A stretch of DNA of 13,327 nt from Dialister sp. CAG:486 (GTDB lineage Bacteria > Bacillota > Negativicutes > Veillonellales > Dialisteraceae), in NCBI GenBank assembly GCA_000434475.1, contig FR879509.1, positions 4,645 through 17,971 of the forward strand, in the 5' to 3' direction. The notes beneath the pieces were generated by a model. The model searched no databases and was not told where the DNA came from. It saw nothing but the letters and a program-made list of their open reading frames with translations. This document shows, piece by piece, positions 1-6,560 of the stretch. A program made the position numbers and the translations under genes. How positions within the stretch are numbered: the first letter of the stretch is position 1; each line of letters opens with the position of its first letter.

Positions 1-65
1 CTACTTGAGCCGCTCCTCCCCCCTCTCTTTCATACCGCCAGTGCCCTATCCGCCCCTTCGGGACA

Positions 66-85
66 CCTTCCCCTCGAGGGGAAGG
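66..85. repeat. 20-bp perfect palindrome
   Basis: CCTTCCCCTCGAGGGGAAGG is its own reverse complement. It lies in the gene-free left edge (1-193) and is followed by a fragment (TGACGATACGGG, 87-98) that matches the right end of the MITE-like element at 1715-1888. A transcript would form a GC-rich hairpin, but no U-run follows, so it is not called a terminator. No gene is supported in bases 1-193. Confidence 0.7.
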
Positions 86-115
86 CTGACGATACGGGAA
101 TACCGTCATCTAAAA

Positions 116-183
116 TGCGGCGAAGCCGCCACCTGAACCCTTTGAACCCTTTGAACCCTGAACCTTGAACCCTGAACCCTGAT
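116..183. repeat. GAACCCT-type short tandem repeats before the synthetase gene
   Basis: Bases 116-139 are a perfect inverted copy (24 bp) of 3729-3752. They run into imperfect tandem copies of TTTGAACCC (9-base period) and GAACCCT (7-base period) up to about 183. The array stops about 10 bases before the ATG at 194, leaving only the ribosome binding site. This is the C-rich orientation seen upstream of other plus-strand genes in the window. Confidence 0.8.
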
Positions 184-193
184 AGGAGCATCT

Positions 194-802
194 ATGACCA
201 TTTACGGACCCCATAAAGCCTCTCTCAAAGCTGTCATGGACGGCTTTGCGCGGGGCATCCGCGCCTACAGCGAGAAAGAAAAAGAGAAGACGGGAGAGAT
301 GCTTTACGAGCATCTCTCGTATCGTCTGAAAGCAGAAGACAGCATGAAGGAGAAGCTCACGCGGAAAGGATTTCCTCTCACCGCTGAATCTGCCTTCTAT
401 GCCGTGAAGGACGCCATCGGATTCCGCTTGGTGTGCCGTTTCGTGGATGACATTTATGAAAACGTCTCCCGCTTGAAGGCTCTTCCCGGCGTCGTTGTCG
501 TAAAGGAAAAGGACTATATCAAAAACGTCAAGCCCAATGGCTATCGCAGCTACCATATGATCCTGGACGTCACTGCTCCCTATAAGGATGCGAGAGGCAG
601 AGATCCGGGGCATTTCTTCATCGAGATCCAGCTGCGTACCATCGCGATGGACTCCTGGGCGGCGCTCGAGCATGAAATGAAGTACAAGCACGAGGTGAAA
701 AATGCCGCGCTCATCAGTCGGGAGCTCAAGCGCTGCGCCGATGAGCTTGCTTCCTGTGACCTCTCCATGCAGACGATCCGGAATCTGATAAGGAAGACGT
801 GA
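194..802 (+). CDS. Small alarmone synthetase (RelA/SpoT-domain GTP pyrophosphokinase, RelQ/YjbM-like)
   Basis: The 202-residue protein consists essentially of one RelA_SpoT synthetase domain. It would transfer pyrophosphate from ATP to GDP or GTP to make (p)ppGpp in the cytoplasm. Visible motifs: a basic substrate-binding segment around R44, K46 and S50; KDAIGFRLVCRF at 72-83 with the metal-binding D73; VKPNGYRSYH at 112-121; and the catalytic EIQLRT at 144-149 followed by W155 and EH at 159-160. The length matches single-domain synthetases (about 200-230 aa) rather than long Rel (over 700 aa). There is no HD hydrolase, TGS or ACT domain, so it should only synthesise. The start at 194 follows an ATAGGAG ribosome binding site. 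RelQ-type and RelP-type cannot be told apart with confidence here. It is flanked by repeats on both sides and is probably its own transcription unit. Confidence 0.9.
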   Translation: MTIYGPHKASLKAVMDGFARGIRAYSEKEKEKTGEMLYEHLSYRLKAEDSMKEKLTRKGFPLTAESAFYAVKDAIGFRLVCRFVDDIYENVSRLKALPGVVVVKEKDYIKNVKPNGYRSYHMILDVTAPYKDARGRDPGHFFIEIQLRTIAMDSWAALEHEMKYKHEVKNAALISRELKRCADELASCDLSMQTIRNLIRKT

Positions 803-891
803 CTGGTAGCTGGTGGCTGGTGACTAGTCCCTAGTCCCTGGTCCCTAGTCACTAGTCACCAGTCCCTAGTCACTTCTATCCCCTAATCCCC
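803..891. repeat. Inverted heptamer-type repeat array between synthetase and response regulator
   Basis: Immediately after the TGA stop come G-rich units (CTGGTAG, CTGGTGACTAG). These turn into C-rich units (TAGTCCC, TAGTCAC, CCCTAATCCC) before the next gene. CTGGTGACTAG and CTAGTCACCAG are exact inverted partners within this stretch, so its RNA could fold on itself. The unit length is mostly 7 bases. No ORF or U-run terminator was seen. Confidence 0.8.
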
Positions 892-923
892 ACCCTCTTA
901 TATTTTCTACTGAGGTCAAACCC

Positions 924-1598
924 ATGAAGATCCTGCTTGCTGAAGATGAAAAAGCATTATCTGATGCCGAAGTCGCGGTGCTCCGTCACTTCGGCTATGA
1001 GGTCGATGCGGCTTACGACGGACTGTCTGCCTGGCAGATGGCGGAGCGCGAAGCGTATGACTGCATCGTCCTTGATATTATGATGCCGAAAATGGATGGC
1101 ATCGAAGTCCTTGCCAAGCTTCGCGGGAGCGGCAGCACGGTGCCGATCATCATGCTCACCGCCAAGACGGAGGTCGATGACCGCATCGCAGGTCTTGATG
1201 CGGGGGCAGATGATTACCTGACGAAGCCCTTTGCGATGGGCGAATTTCTGGCGCGCATCCGCTCGATGACACGCCGCGCGAATGCCTTCACCCCTGCCGT
1301 CCTTTCGGCAGGCGGCGTCACGCTCAATGTCGAAGAGCAGGAGCTCTCGGCGGAGAGCGCGATCCGTCTCGGCAGCAAGGAGACGAAGCTCATGAAGTAT
1401 TTCATGATGAATGCCGGCAAAGCACTCACACAGGAGGAGATCCTGCGCTATGTGTGGAGCGATGAGCCTGACGTACCGGCAGATATCGTGTGGATGTATA
1501 TTTCCTTCCTGAAAGAAAAGCTCGCTGCCGTCCGAGGCAAGGCAGTGATCGAAGGGGAGAAGGAAGGGCCTTTTGCACTGCGCGCAATGGGGGACTAG
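924..1598 (+). CDS. OmpR/PhoB-type response regulator
   Basis: The 224-residue protein has an N-terminal receiver domain (about 1-115) and a C-terminal winged-helix DNA-binding domain (about 125-220). Receiver landmarks are the acidic pocket E7/D8, phospho-acceptor D51 in VLDIMMPKMDG, a conserved threonine in IIMLTAKTE, and the switch lysine in DDYLTKPF. The winged helix is recognisable by GSKETKLMKYFMMNAGKALTQEEIL and DIVWMYISFLKEKL. Its wing (KAVIEGEKEGPFALRAMGD) lacks the usual RGxGY motif, so the end of the domain is divergent. The likely partner is the kinase at 2254-3504, but about 650 bases of repeats lie between them, unusual for a regulator-kinase pair. The TAG stop sits inside a repeat unit (GGGGACTAGGGA), so the last residues appear to be repeat-encoded. 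Its target genes cannot be inferred. Confidence 0.93.
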   Translation: MKILLAEDEKALSDAEVAVLRHFGYEVDAAYDGLSAWQMAEREAYDCIVLDIMMPKMDGIEVLAKLRGSGSTVPIIMLTAKTEVDDRIAGLDAGADDYLTKPFAMGEFLARIRSMTRRANAFTPAVLSAGGVTLNVEEQELSAESAIRLGSKETKLMKYFMMNAGKALTQEEILRYVWSDEPDVPADIVWMYISFLKEKLAAVRGKAVIEGEKEGPFALRAMGD

Positions 1599-1714
1599 GG
1601 ACTGGTGACTAAGGATGGGGACTAGTGGCTGGTAGCTAGGGATTAGGAGTCTCGAGTGACTGGGTAACTGGTGACTAGGGACTAAGAGACTAGGAGACTG
1701 AGAGATATCAGACT
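1592..1714. repeat. G-rich heptamer-like repeat array after the response regulator
   Basis: Imperfect copies of GGGACTAG, TGGTGACTA and GGAGACTA begin at the stop codon and run to about 1710. This is the same repeat as upstream of other genes but on the opposite strand. The stretch 1599-2253 has no gene; it holds this array, the MITE-like element, a solo element end and the composite module listed separately. The segment GAGACTGRGAGAYATCAGA just before the MITE is also present before its second copy near 10781. Confidence 0.75.
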
Positions 1715-1888
1715 CCCGTATCGTCATTTCGAGCGCCAGCGAGAAATCTTTCTTGCAGATCGATAAACGATGTATGTGTGAAAGCAGAAATACGTAGCAC
1801 CAAGGTGTCGTTTCTCTGCCAATGCCTATGTGATACTGACCGCAGTGCAAGAAAGATCCCTCGGCTGCGCTCGGGATGACGATACGGG
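1715..1888. mobile_element. MITE-like element, copy 1 (174 bp, 43-bp inverted ends)
   Basis: The left end starts CCCGTATCGTCATTTCGAGC. The right end is its inverted counterpart, finishing ATGACGATACGGG at 1888. The two 43-base ends align without gaps, both finishing inward at ATCTTTCTTGCA, with only a few mismatches. There is no coding capacity. A second copy at 10798-10963 shares the interior (TACGTAGCAC, TGCCTATGTGATACTGAC). Non-autonomous mobility is inferred from structure and copy number; target-site duplications were not established. The end motif resembles the TCATTTCGAGCG/CTCAGGATGAC repeats scattered in many bacterial genomes. Confidence 0.65.
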
Positions 1889-1914
1889 AAAGGGTATTCC
1901 CAAAAGTTTGAAAG

Positions 1915-2001
1915 CAGGGATTAGGAGTGACTAGTGACTGGGAGACTAGGAGACTTTAGGCTCTCTCGTATCGTCATTTCGAGCGAAGTCGAGAAATCTT
2001 T
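1915..2001. repeat. G-rich array plus solo left end of the MITE-like element
   Basis: A GATTAGGAGTGACTAGTGACTGGGAGACTAGG-type array (about 1918-1955) is followed by TCGTATCGTCATTTCGAGCG AAGTCGAGAAATCTTTG at 1966-2001. The latter matches only the left arm of the element at 1715-1888, after which similarity ends. It looks like a truncated or recombined copy. Confidence 0.6.
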
Positions 2002-2059
2002 GTCATTTGCGGTCAGGCGGTCGATGTTTGGAACTCCCAAACGGGAAACCTGTTACCCA

Positions 2060-2226
2060 CTCACTTTCGGGCATCGCCCTATTTATACTCGCGGCGCTTT
2101 ATAATTTTTATGCGCCGCACCACCACTCCTCACTCCTAACTCCTCACTCCTAACTAGAGAGCACGAGGCTTTCAAACGTAATCAAAGGGCGCCCCGCCCT
2201 ACGGGCTAACCCGGAACCCTTTTTGT
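2060..2226 (-). repeat. Composite intergenic module, inverted copy upstream of the sensor kinase
   Basis: Read on the minus strand this matches the plus-strand module at 12440-12605 nearly throughout. In order it has a GGGCTAGCC-like GC-rich block, CCCTTTGATT, GAAAGC, a heptamer spacer (GTGAGGAGTTAGGA), GGTGGTGCGGCGCATAAAAAT, and AGTATAAATAGGGCGATGCCC. Inside it GCGGCGC (2091-2097) and GCGCCGC (2112-2118) form a hairpin around an AT-rich loop. With the direct copy at 3505-3660 it brackets the kinase gene as an inverted pair. Confidence 0.75.
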
Positions 2227-2253
2227 TATCCAATGTGCCAAGGGACCTTATTC

Positions 2254-3504
2254 ATGGATATGATCAAGAAACTGCACCGACAATTCATACTTCTGGCCAC
2301 GCTGGCGGTGTTCATCATCATAGCGGTCGCGCTCTCTGTCATCAATGGGATGATGTACCTCATTGTGCGGGGGGACATTCATGATGTGCTTGAGACCATC
2401 GCAGACAATGGCGGCGTCATCACCACGCGGCGCATAAGCGGGGGAGGCTGGCTCCCGGATGGCAGCTGGGTCGAGGATACGCCGGAATTCACGTACCAGA
2501 CCCGTTATTTTTCCGTACTGCTGGACAGTGATGGCACGGCCAAGGTGACGAATATCAATCACATCGCTGCCTTTTCGGCGGAAAGTGCGGTAGAGGCAGC
2601 GGTGGCTGCGGTGAAGACCGGGGAGAGCGAAGGCTATTTCCAAAAGCAGAAGGGGACCTATGCATACCATGTGAGCCGTACCACGGACGGCGATCTGCTG
2701 GTCGTCATTCTGGACTGCACGCGGGATCTGTCGGCGGTGAAGGCCTTCCTGAAATATTCTTCTCTCTTCGGGCTGCTCTGCCTTCTGCTTTTCGTCGGTA
2801 TCGTGACGGTGCTTTCGGGGATCGCGATCCGCCCCTTCGTCAGAAATATGGAGAACCAGAAGCGATTCATTACGAATGCCAGCCATGAGCTGAAGACGCC
2901 GATCGCGATCATTTCCGCGAATGCGGAGGCGATGGAGCTGATCAACGGCAAGAACGAGTGGACGGGCAATATCATTTCGCAGGTGAAGCGCCTCTCGCTC
3001 CTCATCAATGACCTTGTGCTGCTCTCCAAGATCGGGGAGACGTCGGCCAAGGATCTGACGCTTGTCGATACGGATCTTTCGGAGGCGGTGAAGAGCAGCG
3101 CGGGCAGCTTCCGCCAGATGATCGAGGACGCGGGAAAGACGCTCTCTGTGGAAGCGGAGAGCGGCATCCATGCGAAGGTCGAGCCGCGGCTCTTCTCGGA
3201 GATCGTAAGCATCCTTCTGGACAATGCGGTCAAGTACTGTGATGAGAAGGGGACGATCACCACCCGCCTTGAGAAAAATAAAAAGGGCGTGATCCTCTCT
3301 GTCTCCAATCCGTATCAGGAGGGAGCGTCAGAGGACTATGAGCGCTTCTTTGAGCGATTCTACCGCGGAGACACCTCGCACAACAGCAAAAGGTCCGGCT
3401 ATGGCATCGGCCTTGCCATGGCGCGCGACATGGCAAGGCTCATGAAGGGAAGCCTTGCTGTGTCATACAAGGATGGAGTCATCACGTTTAGCCTGAGCTT
3501 GTAG
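2254..3504 (+). CDS. Two-component sensor histidine kinase, membrane-bound
   Basis: This is a 416-residue inner-membrane sensor. Two transmembrane segments (about 12-38 and 170-192) enclose an extracytoplasmic sensor region of about 130 residues that I do not recognise. The HisKA dimerisation helix carries the phospho-acceptor H211 in NASHELKTPIAII. The ATPase domain has an N box (LLDNAVKY, 321-328), an F box (FFERFYRGD, 365-373) and a G2 box (GYGIGLAMA, 382-390). The usual DxGxG G1 loop is replaced by SNPYQEG, a change I recall in some Firmicute kinases. I chose ATG 2254 over an in-frame ATG at 2233 because CAAGGGA (2239-2245) is well spaced only for 2254. It probably phosphorylates the regulator at 924-1598. 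The stimulus is unknown. Confidence 0.9.
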   Translation: MDMIKKLHRQFILLATLAVFIIIAVALSVINGMMYLIVRGDIHDVLETIADNGGVITTRRISGGGWLPDGSWVEDTPEFTYQTRYFSVLLDSDGTAKVTNINHIAAFSAESAVEAAVAAVKTGESEGYFQKQKGTYAYHVSRTTDGDLLVVILDCTRDLSAVKAFLKYSSLFGLLCLLLFVGIVTVLSGIAIRPFVRNMENQKRFITNASHELKTPIAIISANAEAMELINGKNEWTGNIISQVKRLSLLINDLVLLSKIGETSAKDLTLVDTDLSEAVKSSAGSFRQMIEDAGKTLSVEAESGIHAKVEPRLFSEIVSILLDNAVKYCDEKGTITTRLEKNKKGVILSVSNPYQEGASEDYERFFERFYRGDTSHNSKRSGYGIGLAMARDMARLMKGSLAVSYKDGVITFSLSL

Positions 3505-3660
3505 AGGGCTAGTCCGTGGATCGGGCTGTTCCCTTGATTGCGGGCGAAAGCTTCGCTTGAATGAGAAATTAGAAATGAGAAATGCGAAATGGTGGGGCGG
3601 CGCATAAAAATATGGAAGCGCCGCGGAGTATAAATAGGGCGATGCCATGAGCTGGCATTT
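3505..3660 (+). repeat. Composite intergenic module, direct copy downstream of the sensor kinase
   Basis: It begins at the stop codon with GGGCTAGTCC and CCCTTGATTG, then has a heptamer spacer (GAGAAATTAGAAATGAGAAA). Next come the hairpin GCGGCGC (3597-3603)/GCGCCGC (3618-3624) and AGTATAAATAGGGCGATGCC. It is the same module as 2060-2226 (inverted) and 12440-12605 (direct). Most of the 406-base gap 3505-3910 is repeat. Confidence 0.75.
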
Positions 3661-3876
3661 TAGTCACCAGTCACTGGCTACTCATCGCTACATGTTCTAT
3701 GAGTTCAACGGGTTCTGAAGGTTCGAAAGGTTCAGGTGGCGGCTTCGCCGCAGTATAAAGAAAGGCGATGCCCGAGGGTGGCATTTCAGTCACTAGTCAC
3801 CAGTCACTAGTCACTAGTCACTCCAATCCCAAATCCCTAATCCCTAATCCCTAGCTACTAATTCCTAGTCACAATC
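3661..3876. repeat. Heptamer arrays (AGTCACT)n and (CCCTAAT)n in the convergent gap
   Basis: The stretch holds AGTCACTAGTCACCAGTCAC-type repeats (3661-3675 and 3788-3822), then CCCTAAT repeats (3827-3853). It also holds 3729-3752, the exact inverted copy of 116-139, and a partial composite-module end (GTATAAAGAAAGGCGATGCCC) around 3753-3773. For the minus-strand gene ending at 3911, this is again G-rich sequence just downstream of the stop. Both convergent genes therefore follow the same polarity rule. Confidence 0.8.
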
Positions 3877-3880
3877 ACTA

Positions 3881-3912
3881 AAAAAACCTCGCCTTGCGGC
3901 GAGGCCTTTTTT
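3881..3912. terminator. Bidirectional intrinsic terminator
   Basis: CCTCGCC (3887-3893), loop TTGC and GGCGAGG (3898-3904) form a 7-bp GC stem with an A-run on the left and TTTTTT on the right. It therefore terminates in both directions. It touches the stop codon of the minus-strand dehydrogenase and lies at the end of the convergent gap after the plus-strand kinase gene. Confidence 0.88.
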
Positions 3913-4966
3913 ATTTTTTCAGTGCTTCGACATCCGCGATGGCTTTTCTCAAAAGCTCTGCGGTGACAGGATAGGGGACCTTATGGAGGTCCGGCTTTGT
4001 GAGCGCATTGGCGATGAGCTCTTCCGGATCGGTGAGGCCGATGTCGGAAAGAGAATGCGGGAGGCGCGTGCGTTCGCAGAAGGCGTAGAGCTTGTCTCTT
4101 TCTTCGAGCTGTCCGTCCAGGGTGAGGAGGACGAGGGTGCCATAGCAGACGACCGCGCCGTGGAGGTGCGCTCCTTCATGGGCTACGCCGGTGTGAGAAT
4201 TGTAGAGGGCGTGCGCGACGCTGGAGTTGTAGTCTTCCGGCTCCAGATTCGAAATGATGCCGGTGGAGCAGATGATATTCTGGGCTACGTATTCGAGGGC
4301 TTCGCTGGCTGTCTTTTCATCAGCGGATCGCAGCGCGGCTTCGCCGTATTCGAGAAGGCCCTGCGAGCAGGTGCCGGCCAGCGTGACGCCGAGATTTCTG
4401 CCATAGGGGAGGACATCGCCTCTGGCGGAGAATTCGACCTCGTATTGTTTGGAGAGCGCGTCGCCGATGCCGGCCCAGAGGTATTCTCTTGGCGCGTTGG
4501 CGATGACGCCGGTATGGATGAAGGTGTGGTAGGACGGACGATCGACGTAGTAGACCTGCCGGAAGGTGTGGTCTTCGTAGTAGTATGCGCCGACACCGGT
4601 GACAGGAGCGCAGTTCGAGGCAAGGGTCGGGAAGGTGAAATAGGGCTTGCCTGCTTCAGCAGCTGCTTTCTTCGCCGTGTCGATGGCGCGGCCGCCGCCC
4701 ATGGCAAAGACCATGTCCGCTTTCTTAAAGGCTTCATTTTCTTTCAGCGCTTCGGCGTTTTCAAATGTCGCATCGCCGCCGTAGTAGAGGGAGTCGAGGA
4801 TCTCCATCTTGCCCTCTAGCGCTTTGCGGAGCAGCGGCTCAGCAGCGGCTCTGGACTTGTGCCCGCCGATGAGGACGGCGGTCTTGCCGAAGTGATGGCA
4901 GACATCGTAGACGCTGTCATAGGCGTCGGTACCGATGGTATAGCTGGGGAGGAACTGATTTGTCAT
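3911..4966 (-). CDS. Iron-type alcohol dehydrogenase family protein, HcxA-like (2-oxoacid/2-hydroxyacid dehydrogenase candidate)
   Basis: The 351-residue cytoplasmic oxidoreductase belongs to the glycerol dehydrogenase/Fe-ADH superfamily. The N-terminal half is the NAD(P)-binding domain with the signature GGGRAIDTAK at 90-99. The C-terminal half carries the metal ligands D169 (GIGD), H252 (AHALYN) and H269 (HLHG). PTLASNCAPVTGVGAYY and the C-terminal LPHSLSDIGL...HKVPYPVTAELLRKAI region resemble, from memory, E. coli HcxA (YbdH). HcxA is reported to reduce 2-oxoglutarate and 2-oxobutyrate with NADPH. Glycerol dehydrogenase is the other plausible label. The gene starts 146 bases after the BASS transporter gene on the same strand, behind AAGAAGG. 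It may be co-transcribed from the T-box promoter or use its own promoter at 5013-5041. The substrate is inferred from context. Confidence 0.85.
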   Translation of the reverse strand: MTNQFLPSYTIGTDAYDSVYDVCHHFGKTAVLIGGHKSRAAAEPLLRKALEGKMEILDSLYYGGDATFENAEALKENEAFKKADMVFAMGGGRAIDTAKKAAAEAGKPYFTFPTLASNCAPVTGVGAYYYEDHTFRQVYYVDRPSYHTFIHTGVIANAPREYLWAGIGDALSKQYEVEFSARGDVLPYGRNLGVTLAGTCSQGLLEYGEAALRSADEKTASEALEYVAQNIICSTGIISNLEPEDYNSSVAHALYNSHTGVAHEGAHLHGAVVCYGTLVLLTLDGQLEERDKLYAFCERTRLPHSLSDIGLTDPEELIANALTKPDLHKVPYPVTAELLRKAIADVEALKK

Positions 4967-5012
4967 AGGGGTGGCCTTCTTTCATCAATGATACATGAAA
5001 ATGGATGTTTCT

Positions 5013-5041
5013 ATTGTAATGGGATCACAGCGGCAGAGCAA
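5013..5041 (-). promoter_or_regulatory. Possible internal promoter before the HcxA-like gene
   Basis: On the minus strand TTGCTC (5041-5036), a 17-base spacer and TACAAT (5018-5013) form a moderate sigma-70-type promoter about 50 bases before the ATG at 4966. No terminator was seen between the transporter gene and this point, so read-through from upstream is also possible. Confidence 0.4.
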
Positions 5042-5112
5042 GAACCTGCTCATCGTGTGTGTTTCGCTGGCGTGAGAACGGAGATAGGGAAAAGAGAGCT
5101 TCGCCCTGTCTC

Positions 5113-6114
5113 TCAATTGGCGGCGAGCTTGGTGACGGCGACGGTCTCTTCTTCCGCCTCACCTCCGAATCTCGGGTTCAGGTAGTTGACGCAGGCCCAG
5201 GCGAGGACAGCACCGGAGATGGTGAACCAGGCGGAGAAGATCGCGCCCGGTACGACGGCTGCCGGCATGGAAGCGAAGTGGACCTTGGCAAGACCGGTGG
5301 CGAGGCCGGAATTCTGCATGCCGACTTCGACGGAGAGGGTGACGGCTTTCTTCCAGGAGAGGCCGCAGAGCTTGGCTACGGCAAGACCTAAGACATAGCC
5401 GAGAACATTGAAGAGGACGACGACTGCAAGGATGACGCCGAGGTTAGCCATGATGGCTTTGTGGGAGGCGCCGACGACGCCGGCGATGATGAGGCAGATG
5501 GTGACAGAGGAGACCGCGGGGGTGTAGTCTGTCGCGACAGCAGCTGCTTTCGGGAGGAAGTATTTCAGCGCAAGGCCGAGGCATACGGGGAGGATGACGA
5601 TCTGCAGGATGGAGAGGAACATGCCGACCGGATCGAAGGCGATCTCCTTACCGATGAGGAAGAAGGTCAGCGCCGGGGTGAGGACCGGGGAAAGCAGGGT
5701 GGAGACGGAGGTCATGGTGACGGAGTAGGCGAGGTCGCCCTTGCTCATGTAGGTGATGACGTTGCTCGTCGTGCCGCCGGGGCAGGCGCCGAGGAGGACG
5801 AGGCCGGCGGTGAGGCCCGGCTCGAGGGCAAAGAGCGTGCCAAGGGCGAAGGCGAGGAATGGCATGATGGTGTACTGCGCGAGCGCACCGAGGAAGATGT
5901 CGCGCGGACGGCGGAAGATGACGAGGAAGTCCTTGAGGTCAAGCGTGGTGCCCATGCCGAACATGATGACGCCGAGCAGTACGGAGAGGACGGAGACGCC
6001 CTGGACCTTGCCTAAGATCCAGAGCCAGCTCGTCGGGGTGACAAGACCGAGGACAAGAAAGACGACGGCCATGACGCCGAAATATTTCGCAAGCATTTGA
6101 CAACATTTTTTCAT
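5113..6114 (-). CDS. BASS-family (bile acid:sodium symporter) organic anion transporter, PanS/YocS-like
   Basis: The 333-residue inner-membrane protein has about nine or ten hydrophobic segments. Family landmarks are GMGTTL near residue 53, GACPGGTTSNVITYMSKGDLA in the middle, the crossover-region motif SVSTLLSPVLTP, and EVGMQNSGLATGLA near residue 265. Despite the name, bacterial members move many organic anions; PanS is implicated in ketopantoate transport and plant relatives move 2-oxo acids. The start is supported by AAGGAG seven bases before the ATG. The gene lies directly behind an isoleucine-type T-box leader, so it is predicted to be switched on when tRNA-Ile is uncharged. That argues for an isoleucine-related substrate rather than bile acids. 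The last 15 or so residues (EEETVAVTKLAAN) are a hydrophilic tail. Confidence 0.9.
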   Translation of the reverse strand: MKKCCQMLAKYFGVMAVVFLVLGLVTPTSWLWILGKVQGVSVLSVLLGVIMFGMGTTLDLKDFLVIFRRPRDIFLGALAQYTIMPFLAFALGTLFALEPGLTAGLVLLGACPGGTTSNVITYMSKGDLAYSVTMTSVSTLLSPVLTPALTFFLIGKEIAFDPVGMFLSILQIVILPVCLGLALKYFLPKAAAVATDYTPAVSSVTICLIIAGVVGASHKAIMANLGVILAVVVLFNVLGYVLGLAVAKLCGLSWKKAVTLSVEVGMQNSGLATGLAKVHFASMPAAVVPGAIFSAWFTISGAVLAWACVNYLNPRFGGEAEEETVAVTKLAAN

Positions 6115-6200
6115 GGTAGAGCTCCTTGGAGAAAATGAATACAGGGTTCAGATCGAATGAGGATGGGGGCTGTGCCGCCGGTCTTCGGAGACATAGCCTT

Positions 6201-6230
6201 TCAGGCAGAATGTTCAATATCACTTTCCAT
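6201..6230 (-). CDS. Possible 9-codon mini-ORF between T-box terminator and transporter
   Basis: On the minus strand AAGAAGGG, a six-base gap and an ATG open a frame MESDIEHSA that ends in TGA, 86 bases before the transporter ATG. It lies just after the T-box terminator. The good ribosome binding site is the only support, and it may be chance. Confidence 0.25.
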   Translation of the reverse strand: MESDIEHSA

Positions 6231-6276
6231 AATAATCCCTTCTTTCTGCAAAATTCGCGGTAGAGCAGGGATTGGA

Positions 6277-6311
6277 AATAAAAAAATCCGTCCCTCGACT
6301 GAGGGACGGAT
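6277..6311 (-). terminator. T-box terminator hairpin
   Basis: ATCCGTCCCTC and GAGGGACGGAT form an 11-bp perfect stem with a four-base loop (6297-6300). On the minus strand it is followed by a T-run (6286-6277). It is the default off state of the leader. The 5' arm of the stem competes with the conserved T-box antiterminator just upstream. Confidence 0.93.
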
Positions 6312-6554
6312 ACTGGTTCCGCGTTACCACCCTGATTCCTGAAGGATATGACGATCCCAGGCGCTCTACAACGTACAAACATACGCGTTTCCTGTAACGT
6401 GGAAATGACGTCGGCGCTTAATAGGTTTCAGCACCGCACCTCAGGGATGATTTTCATATGTCCTGTTCTGCCGGATCGCACCATACTCCGGCTCTCTGAG
6501 AAGATCTTGGAAATACTACTCTTTCCCTTCAAAGGGTTTTCTTCGTGTGAAGAT
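6277..6554 (-). promoter_or_regulatory. T-box riboswitch, isoleucine type, controlling the BASS transporter
   Basis: The leader RNA pairs with uncharged tRNA and then prevents termination. The conserved T-box AGGGTGGTAACGCGG lies at 6333-6319. Its UGGU bulge matches an ACCA tRNA end, i.e. discriminator A, as in tRNA-Ile. In Stem I, AGGGA (6528-6524) pairs with TCCCT (6447-6443) and TTTC (6513-6510) pairs with GAAA (6455-6452). Between them the specifier loop has 5' strand AAGAGTAGTA and 3' strand ATCA. The codon is therefore ATC (6451-6449, Ile) followed by the usual purine. The distal GCCGG/CCGGC stem encloses AGTATGGTGCGAT, like the typical AG-bulge/distal-loop region. A serine reading (TCA) fits worse in position, and tRNA-Ser usually carries discriminator G. 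Confidence 0.9.
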
Positions 6555-6560
6555 GAGCTG

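Noticed and set aside
1..32. Possible minus-strand coding end at the left edge (short frame ending in TAG)
   Set aside because: Only about ten codons before an ATG and an upstream in-frame stop; no domain or ribosome binding site evidence.
2100..2105. TATAAT inside the composite module as a kinase promoter
   Set aside because: No -35 hexamer at 16-19 bases. The sequence is the loop of a GCGGCGC/GCGCCGC hairpin.
2248..3171. Long minus-strand frame opposite the sensor kinase (307 codons)
   Set aside because: It is rich in R, H and D without domain features and lies fully opposite a clear histidine kinase.
3827..3853. Telomere-like CCCTAAT repeats
   Set aside because: They are one of several heptamer variants inside intergenic arrays of a bacterial chromosome; no terminal structure or telomere gene is seen.
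3788..3870. CRISPR-like appearance of short repeats
   Set aside because: Units are 7 bases in direct tandem with no unique spacers of constant length, and no cas genes are present.
3983..4819. Long open frame on the plus strand across the HcxA-like gene (278 codons)
   Set aside because: It is a shadow of the minus-strand gene, caused by GC-rich codons. It has no recognisable domain, and the minus-strand protein has full family motifs.
5461..6015. Plus-strand frame opposite the BASS transporter (184 codons, very rich in E, D and G)
   Set aside because: The composition is that of an antisense shadow of a hydrophobic membrane protein gene; no ribosome binding site was seen.
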